Positions 20,424 to 32,993 of a stretch of 64,000 bases of DNA are shown here, piece by piece. The stretch comes from Prunus persica. Taxonomy: Eukaryota; Streptophyta; Magnoliopsida; Rosales; Rosaceae. A program made the position numbers and the translations under genes. Where the stretch lies: assembly GCF_000346465.2 (NCBI RefSeq), contig NC_034015.1, forward strand, positions 5,679,789 to 5,743,788, read 5' to 3'. Under the pieces are notes generated by a model. It searched no databases. It worked only from the letters and a program-made list of their open reading frames with translations, and was not told where the DNA came from. Each line of letters starts with the position of its first letter. Position 1 is the stretch's first letter.

Positions 20424-23400
20424 TGTTTAGTCCCAATCAACTAGACAAGGATCGAGCTGCAACAACCCGATCCATCACAAAAATATTGTTGATATACTGG
20501 GAAGAAAGGAGGCTTTTCATACAGAATCCAGCCGTCAATATGGCAGAATTCACCCATGAAAGCACAAAAGAGCAAGAAGAGGAAAATTTACAGGAGGAAG
20601 TATTAGATTTTGCACCAGCAGCACTGGATGACTCCCTGCCAGAAGTAGAGGATCCTCTACAGGAGATAAACTTAGGAACAGAAGAAGATCCAAGGCCTAC
20701 TTTCATCAGCACACTTTTGAAGGAACCACTCAAGACTGAACTCATGGCACTTTTGCAGGAGTTCAGAGATTGTTTTGCCTGGCATTACCACGAAATGCCA
20801 GGGTTGGACAGGCAGTTAGTGGAGCACAAGCTGCCAATTAAATATGGCTACCTTCCAGTCAAACAGGCCAGAAGAAGAATGTCTATGGACACAGAACTAA
20901 AGGTCAAAGAAGAGATAGAAAGGCTGCTCAACGCAGGATTCATCAGGCCAGCCGTCTATGCCGATTGGTTAGCAAATATTGTACCTGTTCTCAAAAGAAA
21001 AACAGGGGCAGTTAGAATCTGCGTGGATTACAGAAATCTGAATGAGGCATCTCCTAAAGACGAATATCCTATGCCAATGGCAGACATGCTAGTAGATGGA
21101 GCTGCTCATAACCAGATGCTATCTTTCATGGACGGCAATGCAGGATATAACCAGATTATGATGGCAGAACAGGACATCCACAAGACAGCCTTTATGTGTC
21201 CAGGACATATAGGTGCTTTCGAATATACTGTAATGCCCTTCGGTTTGAGGAATGCAGGGGCCACCTACCAAAGGGCAATGAATTCTATTTTTCATGATAT
21301 GATAGGACATTCCTTGGAAGTATACATAGATGACGTGGTGATTAAATCCCCTGAGGAAGGAAATCACGTAGCAAGCCTAAAAAAGGCATTCCTAAGAATG
21401 AGGCAACACAAACTAAAAATGAACCCCAAAAAATGTGTTTTTGGAGTCCAAGCAGGAAATTTCTTAGGATTCTTGGTCCACCAGAGAGGTATAGAGGTTG
21501 ACAAAAATAAAGCAAAATCCATCATAGAAGCTCTACCACCTCGGAACAAGAAGGAACTTCAAAGTCTCTTAGGAAAAATCAATTTTCTAAGGAGATTCAT
21601 ATCCAATTCTGCGGGAAAAATCCAACCTTTTTCTTCCCTGTTAAGGCTGAAGCAGGAACAGACATTCAAATAGGAGGAACAGCACCAACAGGCATTCCAG
21701 GAAATAAAGCATTACCTCTCAAACCCACCAGTTCTGTCCCCGCCAAAAAGAGGCAGACCACTCAAGCTTTATGTATCTGCATCAGAAGTATCCATTGGAA
21801 GTCTTTTGGTTCAAGACAACAAAAAAGGAAAGGAACAAGCAGTCTATTATCTAAGCAGAACATTAACAGAAGTGGAGAGAAGGTATTCCACAATAGAAAG
21901 GCTCTGTCTGGCCTTGTATTTCACTGCTGTAAAGCTCAGGCACTACATGCTGCCACATACTATCTACATCATCGCCAAAACAGACTTAATCAAATACATG
22001 CTAACAAGACCAATGCTGAGGGGCAGAATTGGGAAATGGACTTTGGCTTTGACAGAATTCACCTTCAGGTATGTCCCCCAGAAAGCTGTCAAAGGGCAAG
22101 CTGTGGCAGACTTCTTGGCAGATCACCCGGGAGAGGAAATTGAAAACATGGATTCTTTGGACATAGCAAATGCAGATCTGCTAACTAGAGCTCATGTTTG
22201 CCTTAACAATCCAATCTACTCGATTCATCTCACATCTTGGAAATTATTTTTTGATGGATCAAAGACAGACAAGGCTTCAGGAGCAGGGATTGTTCTGGAA
22301 GAACCATTAGGGGTCAGACATTGCTATTCCTTCCAGCTAGATTTCCAATGCACCAACAACAGGGCAGAATATGAGGCTTTGATTATAGGGCTCGAGATGT
22401 TGGTAGAATTAGGAGTCCAGTCCGTGGAGATCTTGGGAGATTCCATGCTTGTCCTAAAACAGATTGCTGGAGAATATAAGTGTCTGAATCCTTCTCTGGC
22501 TGTATATCTAGTAGCAGCTAGAAATCTGCTAACAGAATTTAGAGAAGCTACTTGGGAGCACATCCCAAGGGAGGAAAACTTTGCAGCCAATGAACTGGCT
22601 CAGGTGGCATCAGGCATACAAATGCCCGAAGACTGCGTCCAAAGGATCATCAAGATAGGAAGGAAAAGTCTACCATCTGTTTTGACGAGAGGAATGGAGA
22701 TAGAAGTCAATTCTGCCTTGATCACTGAAGATGATTGGAGGGAGCCCATCATGACTTACTTACTCTATCCCACTCTGCCCTCTAAGAAAAGAATCAGAAT
22801 CATGGCTACAAACTACCTCATGTGGAATGAAGATTTGGTCCGAAAAAGTAAGGATGAGGTACTATTAAGGTGCCTCGGGGAGACAGAATATATGAAAGTC
22901 ATGGGAGAAACCCATGAGGGGATCTGTGGAGCTCACCAAGGGGGAAGGAAGATGTGCTGGTTAATCAGAAGGTATGGCTACTTCTGGCCAACCATGATGA
23001 AGGATTGCATCAACTATTCCAAAGGATGTGAAGCCTGTCAAAGGCACGGCCCAATCCAACAGGCTCCTTCGGTTCCCATGAATCCAGTAGTAAAACCATG
23101 GCCTTTCAGGGGATGGGCAATGGATCTCATTGGCAAAATCTATCCAGCCAGCAACCAGCAGCACTGTTTCATTATTGTTGCCACAGATTATTTCACCAAG
23201 TGGGTAGAGGCCAAGCCAGTAAAAACCACAACATCTCAAGAGATCATCACCTTTATAGAAGAACAGATCATACAAAGGTTTGGCATTCCAGAATCAATCA
23301 CAACCGATAGGGGTTCTTCTTTCATATCTAGGGACATGCTAGATATGGCAGAAACGTTCAAGTTCAAACTGCTTCAATCTACTCCTTACTATGCTCAAGC

Positions 23401-24031
23401 TAATGGACAAGCAGAATCAAGTAACAAGGTGATTATCAATATCATCAGAAAGATGCTAGAGAAGAATCCAAAGCAATGGCATGAGAAGTTATCAGAAACT
23501 TTGTGGGCATACAGAACTTCAAAGAGAGAGGCAACTGGCATGACCCCTTATGCTCTAACCTACGGCCACGATGCAATTCTTCCCATGGAGATAGCAGTCC
23601 AGTCTCTTAGAATTGCTCACCAGCATGGTCTCACTCGGGAGGATTACTCTCAAGCCATGTTGCTGGAGTTGGAAGAATTGGATGCAAGCAGAATTGACAC
23701 CCTCAACAAACTCTTAGCAGGAAAACAGGCTGTGTCAAGGGCCTACAACAAAAGAGTCAAAAACAAGAGTTTTGAAGAAGGAGAGATAGTCTGGAAGGCA
23801 ATTCTGCCCCTTGGAGCACACATAGCTGGATATGGGAAATGGTCACCTACATGGGAAGGCCCTTTTATAATTAACCAAATCCTCGGAATGGGGGCATACA
23901 GGTTGCAGGAACGAGATGGAGTTGTTCATTTTGCCCCAATCAATGGTAAATGGTTAAAGAAGTTCTATCCAACCATGTGGGATTCGCAGGCTGTACAAAC
24001 AGATCCCGGGATAGAAGAGGAACAAGATTGA
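20423..24031 (+). CDS. gypsy reverse transcriptase - dual RNase H - integrase, one TAG
   Basis: One frame runs from 20423 to 24031 with a single TAG at 21671-21673. Reverse transcriptase covers about residues 130-390, with VRICVDYRNLN and catalytic YIDDVVIKS near residue 300. A degenerate Ty3 RNase H (21.8-22.1 kb, YYLSRTLTEVERRYSTIE) is followed by an archaeal-type RNase H (22.24-22.62 kb) with FFDGSK, the EYEAL glutamate and GDSM. Integrase has the H-H-C-C finger (about 22.91-23.05 kb) and the D,D,E core (AMDLIG, TDRGSSF, GQAESS). The TAG falls where related elements usually have tryptophan, which suggests a G-to-A change. Confidence 0.92.
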
Positions 24032-24221
24032 CCCTTTTTGTTTCTTGAAAAGAATCTTGTTTAGATTTGTTTTTGCTTTAAAGTTGTTCTATTTCTACTT
24101 TCAAAGCCGTGTCCGGGTATTGCATCAAGAATAAATAGAGAGCAGTAAAATGCTTTGAAAGCTTATATAAAAATAGCCACCTTTGCGGCAGATTATTCGA
24201 ACAATAAAAGGAAAGAAGAAG
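24032..24221 (+). other. short spacer between pol and antisense gene
   Basis: AT-rich spacer with AATAAA-like signals in both directions (for example AATAAATAG near 24130 on the plus strand). It separates the convergent pol and antisense transcription units. Confidence 0.5.
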
Positions 24222-27200
24222 CTAAAATCCTAGTTTTCTAAGAGTCTCCTGCAGGTTCGCTTTCTTGACAGAAAGCTCTTTCTGGAGCAGCACCCCCTGG
24301 TGAATTGAAGCCTCTGCAATCTCCAAGGCTGGCCTGGAAGCTACAACCATACTTTGCACAAGGAAAGTGGCCTTAGTTTTAGAACTCAGTCCAGCCCCGA
24401 GCCTGCTCTGCACCTCCCTGCATTCTGCCAGTTGTTTTTGGAGCTCTTCAATCTGCTTCTCCAGCCTGTCCGCAGTAGCCCTGGCTTCCTTGTATCCGGC
24501 CACCATCTGATCCAGTTCTGCTTTCTGCTTTGCAAAATCAGCCAGGTTGGCTTCATGAGTGGCCTTGCAGAATTCAGAAGTCTTGAAAGTAGGCCTGAGA
24601 TCGTCATAGCGATCATGCAGATTGAGCACATCTCTGGCCAAGCTTAGGCCCATCTCAAGGATAGGTTTTGGAGCCATGTTCTGCCTGTGAAGCAGGTCCA
24701 GGTCCTTCATCAGCTGATTTAAGGCTTCATTGTCTTGATCAAACTCCAGCTCATTAGACTGCCAGATTTTCAACCTCTCCATGGCCTCCTCCACTGCCCT
24801 AGATTTTGCCTTGCCTTGAGGAGAGCTGAGTTTCTCCAGTCTGTCCAATTGGGCATCCAGATCCATGGCTTCAAACTCTTCGAGTTCTGGATCAGCAAAA
24901 GAAGCCGTGGCAGATGATCCTGGAAGGGAATGAATGGGCATCTGCAAGAAGAAAGCATAAGGTAAAACCAGGCAGAAAGTGAAAAATAAAGGCCCAAAAG
25001 TTATGAAAACTTACAGCAACAATGGGAGGCTTCTGAGGACTGGTAACCGCTGCCAGGATGCCAACAGCTTTAGGCACTTCTACCTGAAAAGGCTACAACA
25101 GTTAAAAATAAAGAACAAGGCAGAAATGCAGGTGAGTGTGGACAGATAAGAAAGAAAGTTACCACAACCACAGGGGCAGTGGCGGTTGTTTCCACTTTAG
25201 TCTCCGGAACCACAACAGACAGTTCTGCTGATCCACAGGCTCTGATGCAGACCGTTCCGCCTGATCCTCAGCCGCTGGAACGGCAGTAGAATGCTCTGCC
25301 TCGGCATCCTCAAATAGGGCTAGTTCTGAGCTAGTCAGCTCAGCCCTTGGACCCCCTTGTTGCTTCTGCGCCAAGGCAATGCTCTCTGCAATCACCTCAG
25401 CAGGGATCTCCTCCTACAAAACAGGGGTCAGAACGGAAGAAACAGGGCAAGAAGGGAACTGATGCGAATCACAGAAATAAAACTTACCTCTCCTTCCACC
25501 ATTGCCGCTTTTTCCTGAGGCGTTTCTTCCAGCTCTTCCAATTCTTTTTCCTGCTCCACCTCCTCAAAAGCCTCTCGCAGCTCTTCATCCGTCCCGGAGG
25601 TAGTGGTGGGAACTGCTGCCGTTTCTTCCGCGGCGACATACTCCTCCTCACTCCTCTTTTTAAGTTTTTTCAACTTGGTAGGAGGAGGGGAAGGACTTCC
25701 AGCTGCACAGAACAAAAAGCAGTATTAGGGAAAAGAAGGCAAGACAGAATAAATTTAAAGAGAATGGTTGGAACATCACGAGCTTACCTGAAATACCAGG
25801 CCGCGTGGTATTATTCGAGGGAGGGGCAGGTCCTTTCCTTTTTCTTCTGCCAAAAAGAGCGGCCTCGGTAGGTGTTTGTTCTGTCTGGACCTCATCTCCT
25901 TCATCTGCAGAGGGGAGCTCCAAGTCCCCGGCAGCAATAACAGAAGAGACTGCACCAAGGCATTAGACATTAGAAACCAATCCAGCAGGAAAAGACAGAA
26001 TAGAGTTAAAAGAAAAGACTTACCAATCACTTCTCCAGCATGAACAGACTGCCCACCTACGCTAGTCAAAGAAGGATCTGATACAGGCAGAATAGACATT
26101 AGAAATCAATCATCAGGACAGAACGAATCCCAGACAGAATCAGAAATCTACCTTCTATAATTTGCGCGTTGATATCCTTGATAGTCTGGATCATATGCGT
26201 CTTGGCATCCCCATCCGCAAAAACGACCCAGTTTTCCCAACCATCGAACAGCACCTTGAGGGCAGTGACAGAAGCAGGCAGACTTTGGAATCTGGCTTTC
26301 CACCATGCGTCAAAGTCGGCAGAACTGCAGGAATTCAGCTTCCACGAGGGATAGAGGGCATCCGTGCTGTTGTTGATTTTGTTCACTGCACACCGGGCAT
26401 CCTTGTGCACCTCCAGGTCATCTGCATCCCTCCAAGAAGAGGCCCGGTTACAACTCCGATATGATTTCAGCGGAATGAGTTGGGGACAACCAAGCTGCCT
26501 TGCGCAGAAGTTGGGATGGTAGACTTCTGCCCCCAGATGATAGTTTGGAGGTTTGCCCCCACCATGGGGTAGATCTCTGGGCAAAGTAATGCTCAGAAAT
26601 TTCCTCCTGAAATCTGTTCTGGCAGCTTCATCTTCTGGCTCCTTCTCAAACAACCGAAATCCGGTCTGGAACCAAGGATAGGTCCTCCTGATCACCACTT
26701 GCCACTGAGCTGCCGACCTCTTTGTACAATGCCTGAAGAGCATCAAATACTCCTCAATGGAATGCTTGGGCACTTCTGCCGATATCAGAGGAAGAGCCAG
26801 GACTTGATCTTCAGGCAGAACTATGTCTGGGAACCTTATTTCTGGAAAATAAACCTGCAGCCAGATCTGGATCATCCAGAATGTGCCAGGGGCTGACAGG
26901 TTCAATGGGTTCTCCAGGGTGGCAGTGTGCAGATTCTTGAAAAGGTGAGCCAGAACTGTAGGCCCGAGCCCCACATCAGTGTGATTGTGGAGTGCTTCTG
27001 CCAAGTGTCTGTACTCTAGCAGAACTGCAGAAGACCGATTGGGGAGAACAAACCGATTCAGCCAATACAGAAGGAACAACATATGTTGCTGGTCCTTGTC
27101 CTTCTCAACACTGAATTTCTTCAGATAGTTGGAGAAAGAGCAGTTCTGGTTGATCACGGCTAGAGGGATAATAAAGGGAGTGGCCACTTTCTCTTGATTC

Positions 27201-27814
27201 CTCCGCCTGTGATAATCTCCAACGGCATCAACAGGCCTACCATGGGGCCTGAACCCGAAAATCTGAGCCATGTCCAACAAGGTTGGCGCCATGGGACCCA
27301 CGCGGAAGTCAAATGTATTGCTGGCAGAATTCCAGAAGCATAAAGCAGCAACAAGCAGATTCTCATCTCTGTTAATCGATTGTTTGGACAGAAAAATGGC
27401 GTCATAAATCCCAGCTCTCCTCCAGTGACCCCCATATCTCGAGAGAAGTCTATCAACCCAGTCTGCCCATTTGACCGGACTATTCCTCACCTCGCTGGAC
27501 GGGAAGGACTGGCTCAAATTCTTGCTAACCCAAGAATAAGAAGCCAGGGCAGAAGAGCTCTCAAAACACAAAGGAGCCTCGGCATCCTTTTTTAGCAATT
27601 CTGCCATCTCAGCTAGAACAAGACCAAACCAGTGAGGCCCTAACACCAGGGTGTTCTCGAACAAATGAAGGACATTCTCGTCCAGATTCTTCTAGGCAAA
27701 GGGATGAAGCTTGCTCCTGATTTCTATCGCGTGAGCATCAATCCCGCTCCCAGTGATATAATCGGGAGGAACTGGAGCGGAAGAAGACTGAGCGCGGGAC
27801 CTTGGGGAAGACAT
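24222..27814 (-). CDS. antisense spliced gene in gypsy element: plant mobile domain plus coiled coil
   Basis: Seven exons with canonical GT...AG introns can be drawn on the minus strand: 27814-26152, 26077-26024, 25949-25788, 25702-25488, 25413-25163, 25083-25015 and 24941-24222. Exon 1 encodes a plant mobile domain (aminotransferase-like; MAIN/MAIL relatives), seen in blocks such as RRAGIYDAIFLSKQSINRDE, MAPTLLDMAQIFGF and a long helical middle. Exons 2-5 are acidic and low-complexity with one basic KKLKKRSEEE patch. Exon 7 is a ~240-residue coiled coil. An in-frame TAG is codon 41 (27694-27692), and exon 5 is one base short for its frame. Function unknown; PMD proteins act in nuclear silencing and expression control. 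Confidence 0.82.
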
Positions 27815-28170
27815 TTCTGATTCAAGGGAAGAAGCAGAAGAAAGGAAGGTCTGAAGAAAGCTACGAAAATCTCAAAGAAAGAACTCGCAGGAACAAAAGT
27901 TGGAAGGTTTAGGGTTTCTTTTTCAAAAAGCTATGAATTTAAATTTCTTTTAAAGAGGGGCTCGAAAACGTGGGAAGAAGAAGATGGGACGGCACCTGAT
28001 GATTATTAGCTAGTAACTAGCTAATAACTAGCCGTTTTCCCACAAACTCTAGTTCGTAGCAGGCAAACGTGGCAGACGTGGGCGAAAACACGGAAGAAAC
28101 TGGCCCGCGAATTAAATGGCAAAACATTAAGTCTGAAACCGTTCCAAAACGATTCAGACTTAGGGGGCAT
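27815..28170. other. promoter region of antisense gene and polypurine tract
   Basis: This holds the probable 5' region of the antisense gene, including a telo-box-like AAACCCTAAACC on the minus strand near 27905-27917, just upstream of the ATG. A short inverted repeat of CTAGTTACTAGCTAATAACT type lies near 28005-28032. The polypurine tract AGGGGGCAT is at 28162-28170, next to the 3' LTR. Confidence 0.5.
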
Positions 28171-29724
28171 TGTTTGGGCCCAAATTCGGCACGCCCAAGA
28201 CCAGAAGGCAAGCCCATGATAAAATTGCTTGCCCAGCCCAGAGACTTGAGAAAAACAAAAAATAAGATCCAAACAGTTTGGGCTTCACACCAAGAACGTT
28301 GGAAATAAAGCCTCAGCCCAAAGAAAGCCCAGATGTGGAAACTTTCGAAATGGACTTCAAAGATCAGCCCTTAATTTTCGATAGATTCAAAACCAAGGGA
28401 TCAAAGACACACCCACGTGATTGCCTCAGCTTTGGAAAAGTCAGCAATTCCAACTAAAATTTAAAAATGTGAGAGGGACGTCTCTGAAACACTACTAATT
28501 GAAGATCAAAAACCCATCTGTGTTCAAGATTTTGCTCCAAATCAATACACCATCTCCCAAGAAATTCACGGATCACGCTTTCTAAATTAGAACGGGAAAC
28601 AGGGAACCACTCAGAAAATACAAAAGAAAAAGAGCCAAAACCGCCATAAAAAGCCCACACAGACGGTGGCGTTGGTTGAATTAGAAAGCTGCCACCCAGG
28701 AAACCAGGGAAGGGACTGTTTTTAGGAGGTGACTGCTCAGAACCTATCTAAGAAACCCTTCTTACTTTACATTATAAGAGATCTTTTTGCCGCCCATTGT
28801 TTAAAGATTAAAAATGACCTCCTTAGGAGGATCTCTTATAAAAGCGAAAGAAGGCAAAGAAACAAAGGACACTCAATTCATCAATCCAATCAAAAAAAAC
28901 AAACAAGAAAAAGCTCACTTGAATCCCAAGAGAAAAAACAGCTTTAGATCAGAATTCCAAAGTTCAGATTTAGAAAATAAGTCTTCTGAAAACGAGATCC
29001 CTCTCGTTACAAATTTGGTTCAGCAAAAGCCAAGACAAACATAGTTTGAGTTTTCACAAATATGAAAACCTCAACAAATTTTACAGCATAGTTCCAGCCT
29101 GCTAAATCCTCGAGAATAGCCACTTCTGTCCCTTCAAACTGAAGAAGCTGCAGTTCTGCCCGCTCAAATGTCTCCCAAAGCTTGAAATAGATTGAAGCTC
29201 TGCCAAAATTGAACTTTGGTATCGATTTACAGCTGAAGCCAAGCAGCTAAAGTTGTTGACAGCACAGTCCAGCACAGATATACCCAGTCCAGCCCGGATC
29301 AGAAGTTTCTACCCAGGCAGAAATGGGATTCCAACCATCTTTTTGTCTTTCTAGAGTTGATTTCTCCCTTCTTAATTTTGTAAAAGGCAATTCTGCCTGA
29401 AACAGTCTACTTTATTATTATCTATTCTGGCCAGAACAACCATTTGATACTGAGATAAATTATGAAAGTCCTCACCAGTCTGAGGCAAGAAAAGAACTTA
29501 CTTGGGAGATGTTCCTCACCCAAATTCACAATCATTTGTTTTAGAAGTCAGTAACTTGAGGCGCAAGTTATCCATTCTAAAAATAAGTCTGCTGGGATTT
29601 ATATTGATAGCAGTGGCACGCTCACACACCAAAGAAAGCTGACTTGTCGACCAACAAGTGGTCTCCAAGCCAGTGGGGAACTTCGCCCTTCCACCTCAGG
29701 AGTAAACATGCAAACGGGTGAACA
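28171..29724 (+). repeat. 3' LTR of the Tat-type gypsy element
   Basis: It is 1,554 bp and starts TGTTTGGGCCC after the polypurine tract. It ends GGGTGAACA before the duplicated GTAAC at 29725-29729. It differs from the 5' LTR by about 13 substitutions and one A-run length change, counted by eye. Confidence 0.95.
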
Positions 29725-31130
29725 GTAACTCGCACACACCTTGAGCCATCCCACGGTACTCGGCCTCGACACTAGACCTAAACACCACTTTTTGCTTTTT
29801 ACTCCTCCAAGTAACAAGATTACCACCAACAAATGTGAAATACCCAGATGTAGAACATCTATCAGTGACTGAACCAGCCCAATCAGTATCTGTATACCCT
29901 TCCACATCTGTATGGCCATACTTGCAAAACATTAACCCCTTTCTAGGAGTTACTTTCAGATACCTCAAGATGCATATCACAGCACCCATATGATCTTCAC
30001 TAGGAGAATGCATAAACTGACTCACTGCACTTACTGCATATACAATATCAGGACGTGTATGAGATAAATAAATCAATTTCCCCATAAGTCATTGATAACA
30101 CTCTTTATCTGTAGGGACTTGATCAGGATACAACCCCAACTTATGATTCTGTTCACTAGGGGTATCAATTGGTTTACAATCTAACATTCCAGTTTCTGCA
30201 AGTAAATCCAAAATATACTTTCTTTGAGACAGAAAGATACCATGTTTAGATCTGGCAACTTCAATCCCAAGAAAGTACTTCAAATCACCCAATGACTTCG
30301 TCTCAAACTCGGAAGCCAGATACTTCTGAAGATTTTGCATTTCTGCTTGATCATTTCCAGTCACAATCATATCATTAACATAAATAATTAAAGCTGTCAA
30401 TTTACCTTTATGACGCTTTAGAAACAAAGTATGATCTGAGTTACTCTACACATACCCAAATTTCTTCATAGATGCTGTAAATCTCCCAAACCATGCTCTT
30501 GGAGACTGCTTTAATCCATATAAAGACTTTCGCAGCTTACAGGAATACCAGGAGGGAGATTTATGTAAATCTCCTACTTGAGGTCACCATGTAGAAACAC
30601 ATTTTTGACACCAAATTGTAATAAGGGCCCGTTGCGGTTAGCAGCCAGGGACAATAGTACACGCACAGTATTGAGCTTTGCCACCGGAGCAAAGGTCTCC
30701 AAATAATCCACTCCATAGGTCTAAGTATAACCCTTTGCTACTAATCTAGCCTTGTAACGGTCAATAGAACCATCAGCTTTATGCTTCAAAGTAAACACTC
30801 ATCTGCATCCAACAGCTTTCTTCCCTCATGGCAAAGGAACTAAATCCCATGTTTTATTCTTGTTCAAGGCATCCATTTCAACATTCACGGCATCCATCCA
30901 CTTGGGGTTAGATAAAGCATCCTGCAGCTTAGTTGGCACACATATACTAGATAATTGACACAAATATGATCCATATGACTTAGACAAACGATTAGTTGAC
31001 ACAAAATGGCTAATGGGATATTTAGACTTGGCATGTATATCAGGAGAATATTATACTTTAGGTTTCCCACGAGTGGTTCATAGGGGTAACTGATAAGCTG
31101 ACACAGATAGATCATTAGAAATTACCTCAC
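29725..31130 (-). pseudogene. nested copia reverse transcriptase and RNase H N-terminal half
   Basis: The pieces 29725-30085 (GKLIYLSHTRPDIVYAVSAV and SVTDRCSTSGYFTFVGGNLV) and 30089-30427 (polymerase active-site box and KSLGDLKYFLGIEVARS) are clear copia RT/RNase H. The active-site box reads YVND instead of YVDD, so one catalytic aspartate is replaced by asparagine. Further RT sequence, with stops, runs to about 30.9 kb. The RNase H is cut at 29725 by the gypsy insertion. Confidence 0.9.
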
Positions 31131-32700
31131 TTGATTCACTATCACGAGTAGATTGGGGCACTGGCAGGGCAGATGGGCGGTATTGCATCGAACTCATCCA
31201 TACAAGAATCACTATCATTATTTTCAGATACAGGCAACTGGTCACTTGCTTCATTGTGACCGGTCGTTTCGACACTGAGAGCACCTGCTTCATCTCCAGA
31301 TATGGGCAACTGGTCGAGTTCCAAAGGGCGATCATCGTTTCTTCACAGGGACTACAAGTTTCATCATTAGATATGGACGACCAGTCACTTGCTTCAGTGC
31401 GATAGATCGTTTCCTTTTCGAGAGTAGAAGAGTAACCAATGAAGACACATCGCAGAGATCAAGTTTACTCCGTTGATGAGAGTAGACATGAACATAGGCA
31501 ACACACCTAAAAACTTTAGGGGGCAACTTGGAGACTGAGACAGGGGAAACATGGTCACCAAACACATCATGTGGAGTCTTGAAATCAAGAATCCGGCTAG
31601 GAGTACGATTAATCACATAGGCAGCAGATAAAGCAGCATGCCCCCAAAAATGATGGGGAACAGATATGTCCAACATAAGGGAGCGGGCAACTTCAAGTAA
31701 TCGACGATTCTTGCGTTCAGACACACCATTCTGCTAAGGAGTAAATGCGATTGTCGTTTGGTGAATAATACCTTGAGCATGGAGTAAATGGGGATGTCAA
31801 AGTGTTATTAACATATTTGTCTCCGTTATCAGTCCGGAATACTTTGACCAGAGCATGAAACTGAGTAGACATCATAGTACAGAACTCTGGAAGGATGGAA
31901 GCAACATCATGTTTATTTTTCAGCAAGAAAACCCAAGTAAGTATGGTGTAATCATCAATAAATGTGACAAAACAACGAAATCCGTTCGAAGTAACACGAG
32001 CCGGACCCCACACATCAGAATGCACTAAATCAAAAGGCTTTGTAGCTTTACTGTCACTCAAAGGAAACACAGTGCGATGACTCTTGGCCAAAATACATGT
32101 CTCACACTTAAAACTGGACTCATCACAAGAGCAGAATAAAGATGGAAACGGACGCTTAAGGTAGCCAAATGACGGGTGTCCCAAGCGACGATGCCATAAC
32201 CAAATTTGCTGTTTGTCTTTGATACTGCAACTTTGAACAGTATTAACGACACGATCACGAACTGGTGCAGAAGGCAATGTCAAATAATATAACCCCCCTA
32301 TCCGTTTACCATGCCCAATCATCTCATGAGTCTTGAGATCCTGAAAAGAGCAATGCGTATGATAGAAAGTAGCAGAGGCATTAAGTGTATCAAGTAATCG
32401 ACCAACAGATAACAAGTTACAATAGATATTGGGAACCAGTAATGCACGAGACAAGGACAGAGTAGGAGTGAGAGAGATTGTGCCCTCACCAGTAATTAGA
32501 TAGGGCAAGCCATTAGCACTGGTTATATATGGGTCACGGGTGTTACTAGAAAACTCATCAAAAAAATTAGCATCATAAGTCATATGATCAGAAGCACCAG
32601 TGTAAATTATCCCAAGTATTGGAGCCAATACCTGGAATAGAATCAGAAACACATAAATTTGCAAAGGCAGCAGCAACAGCACCAATGATGGAGTTATCAC
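31131..32700 (-). pseudogene. nested copia protease-integrase region
   Basis: The frame 31717-32700 starts with a protease remnant in which the usual DTGAS triad reads YTGAS, so the catalytic aspartate is lost. It continues into the integrase finger (CETCILAKSH) and the core (DLVHSDVWGPARV, FVTFIDDYT, FRTDNGDKY). The frame 31332-31724 adds HFWGHAALSAAYVINRTPSR and later blocks. Frames are broken around 31720 and at the protease start. Confidence 0.9.
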
Positions 32701-32993
32701 CCATGATTGCAGCAGAAACTCAACAGATCACGGCAGAGTATACAACGGAACACAGCAGAAACATAAATACAGCAGATGCACGAAGACAGCAGAGTACACA
32801 GCGGAACACAGTAAAGGCACAAATACGGCAGATGCACGAAGACAGGCACGAACATAGTACACAGCGGAACACAACAACACAACACACAAAATCAAGAGGG
32901 CACACACGGCACAAGTAGAGAAACAAAAAATATGGGTATAGAACACAGGTGGGCACAACACATAGGTCACCAAAAAAGTTAGCTCTGATACCA
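32701..32993 (-). other. copia leader with degenerate tandem repeat; GAG deleted
   Basis: Only about 290 bp separate the PBS from the protease remnant, so nearly all of GAG is missing. Between 32730 and 32890 the minus strand shows a degenerate repeat of about 60 bp built on CTGTGTTCCGCTGTGTACTC and TTCGTGCATCTGCTGTATTT. An ATG at about 32704 opens a short frame that is out of frame with the protease remnant. Confidence 0.65.

Larger units (their letters stand above)
15133..29724 (+). mobile_element. young Tat-type Ty3/gypsy retrotransposon with an antisense gene
   Basis: A 14,592 bp element has LTRs 15133-16685 and 28171-29724, TG...CA ends and a perfect target duplication GTAAC at 15128-15132 and 29725-29729. 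Order: LTR, PBS-like TTTGGCACGCCCAGTGGGAC, gag, protease, reverse transcriptase, two RNase H domains, integrase, a 4 kb region with an antisense multi-exon gene, polypurine tract (CTTAGGGGGCAT), LTR. Dual RNase H and the long pol-to-LTR spacer mark the Tat lineage. By eye the LTRs differ by about 13 substitutions and one A-run indel (about 0.8%), so the insertion is recent. Stops and frame changes suggest that this copy is not autonomous. Confidence 0.95.

Noticed and set aside
28069..28308. 79-residue frame across the 3' LTR start
   Set aside because: It crosses the polypurine tract and LTR boundary and its LTR part is duplicated in the 5' LTR; not a gene.
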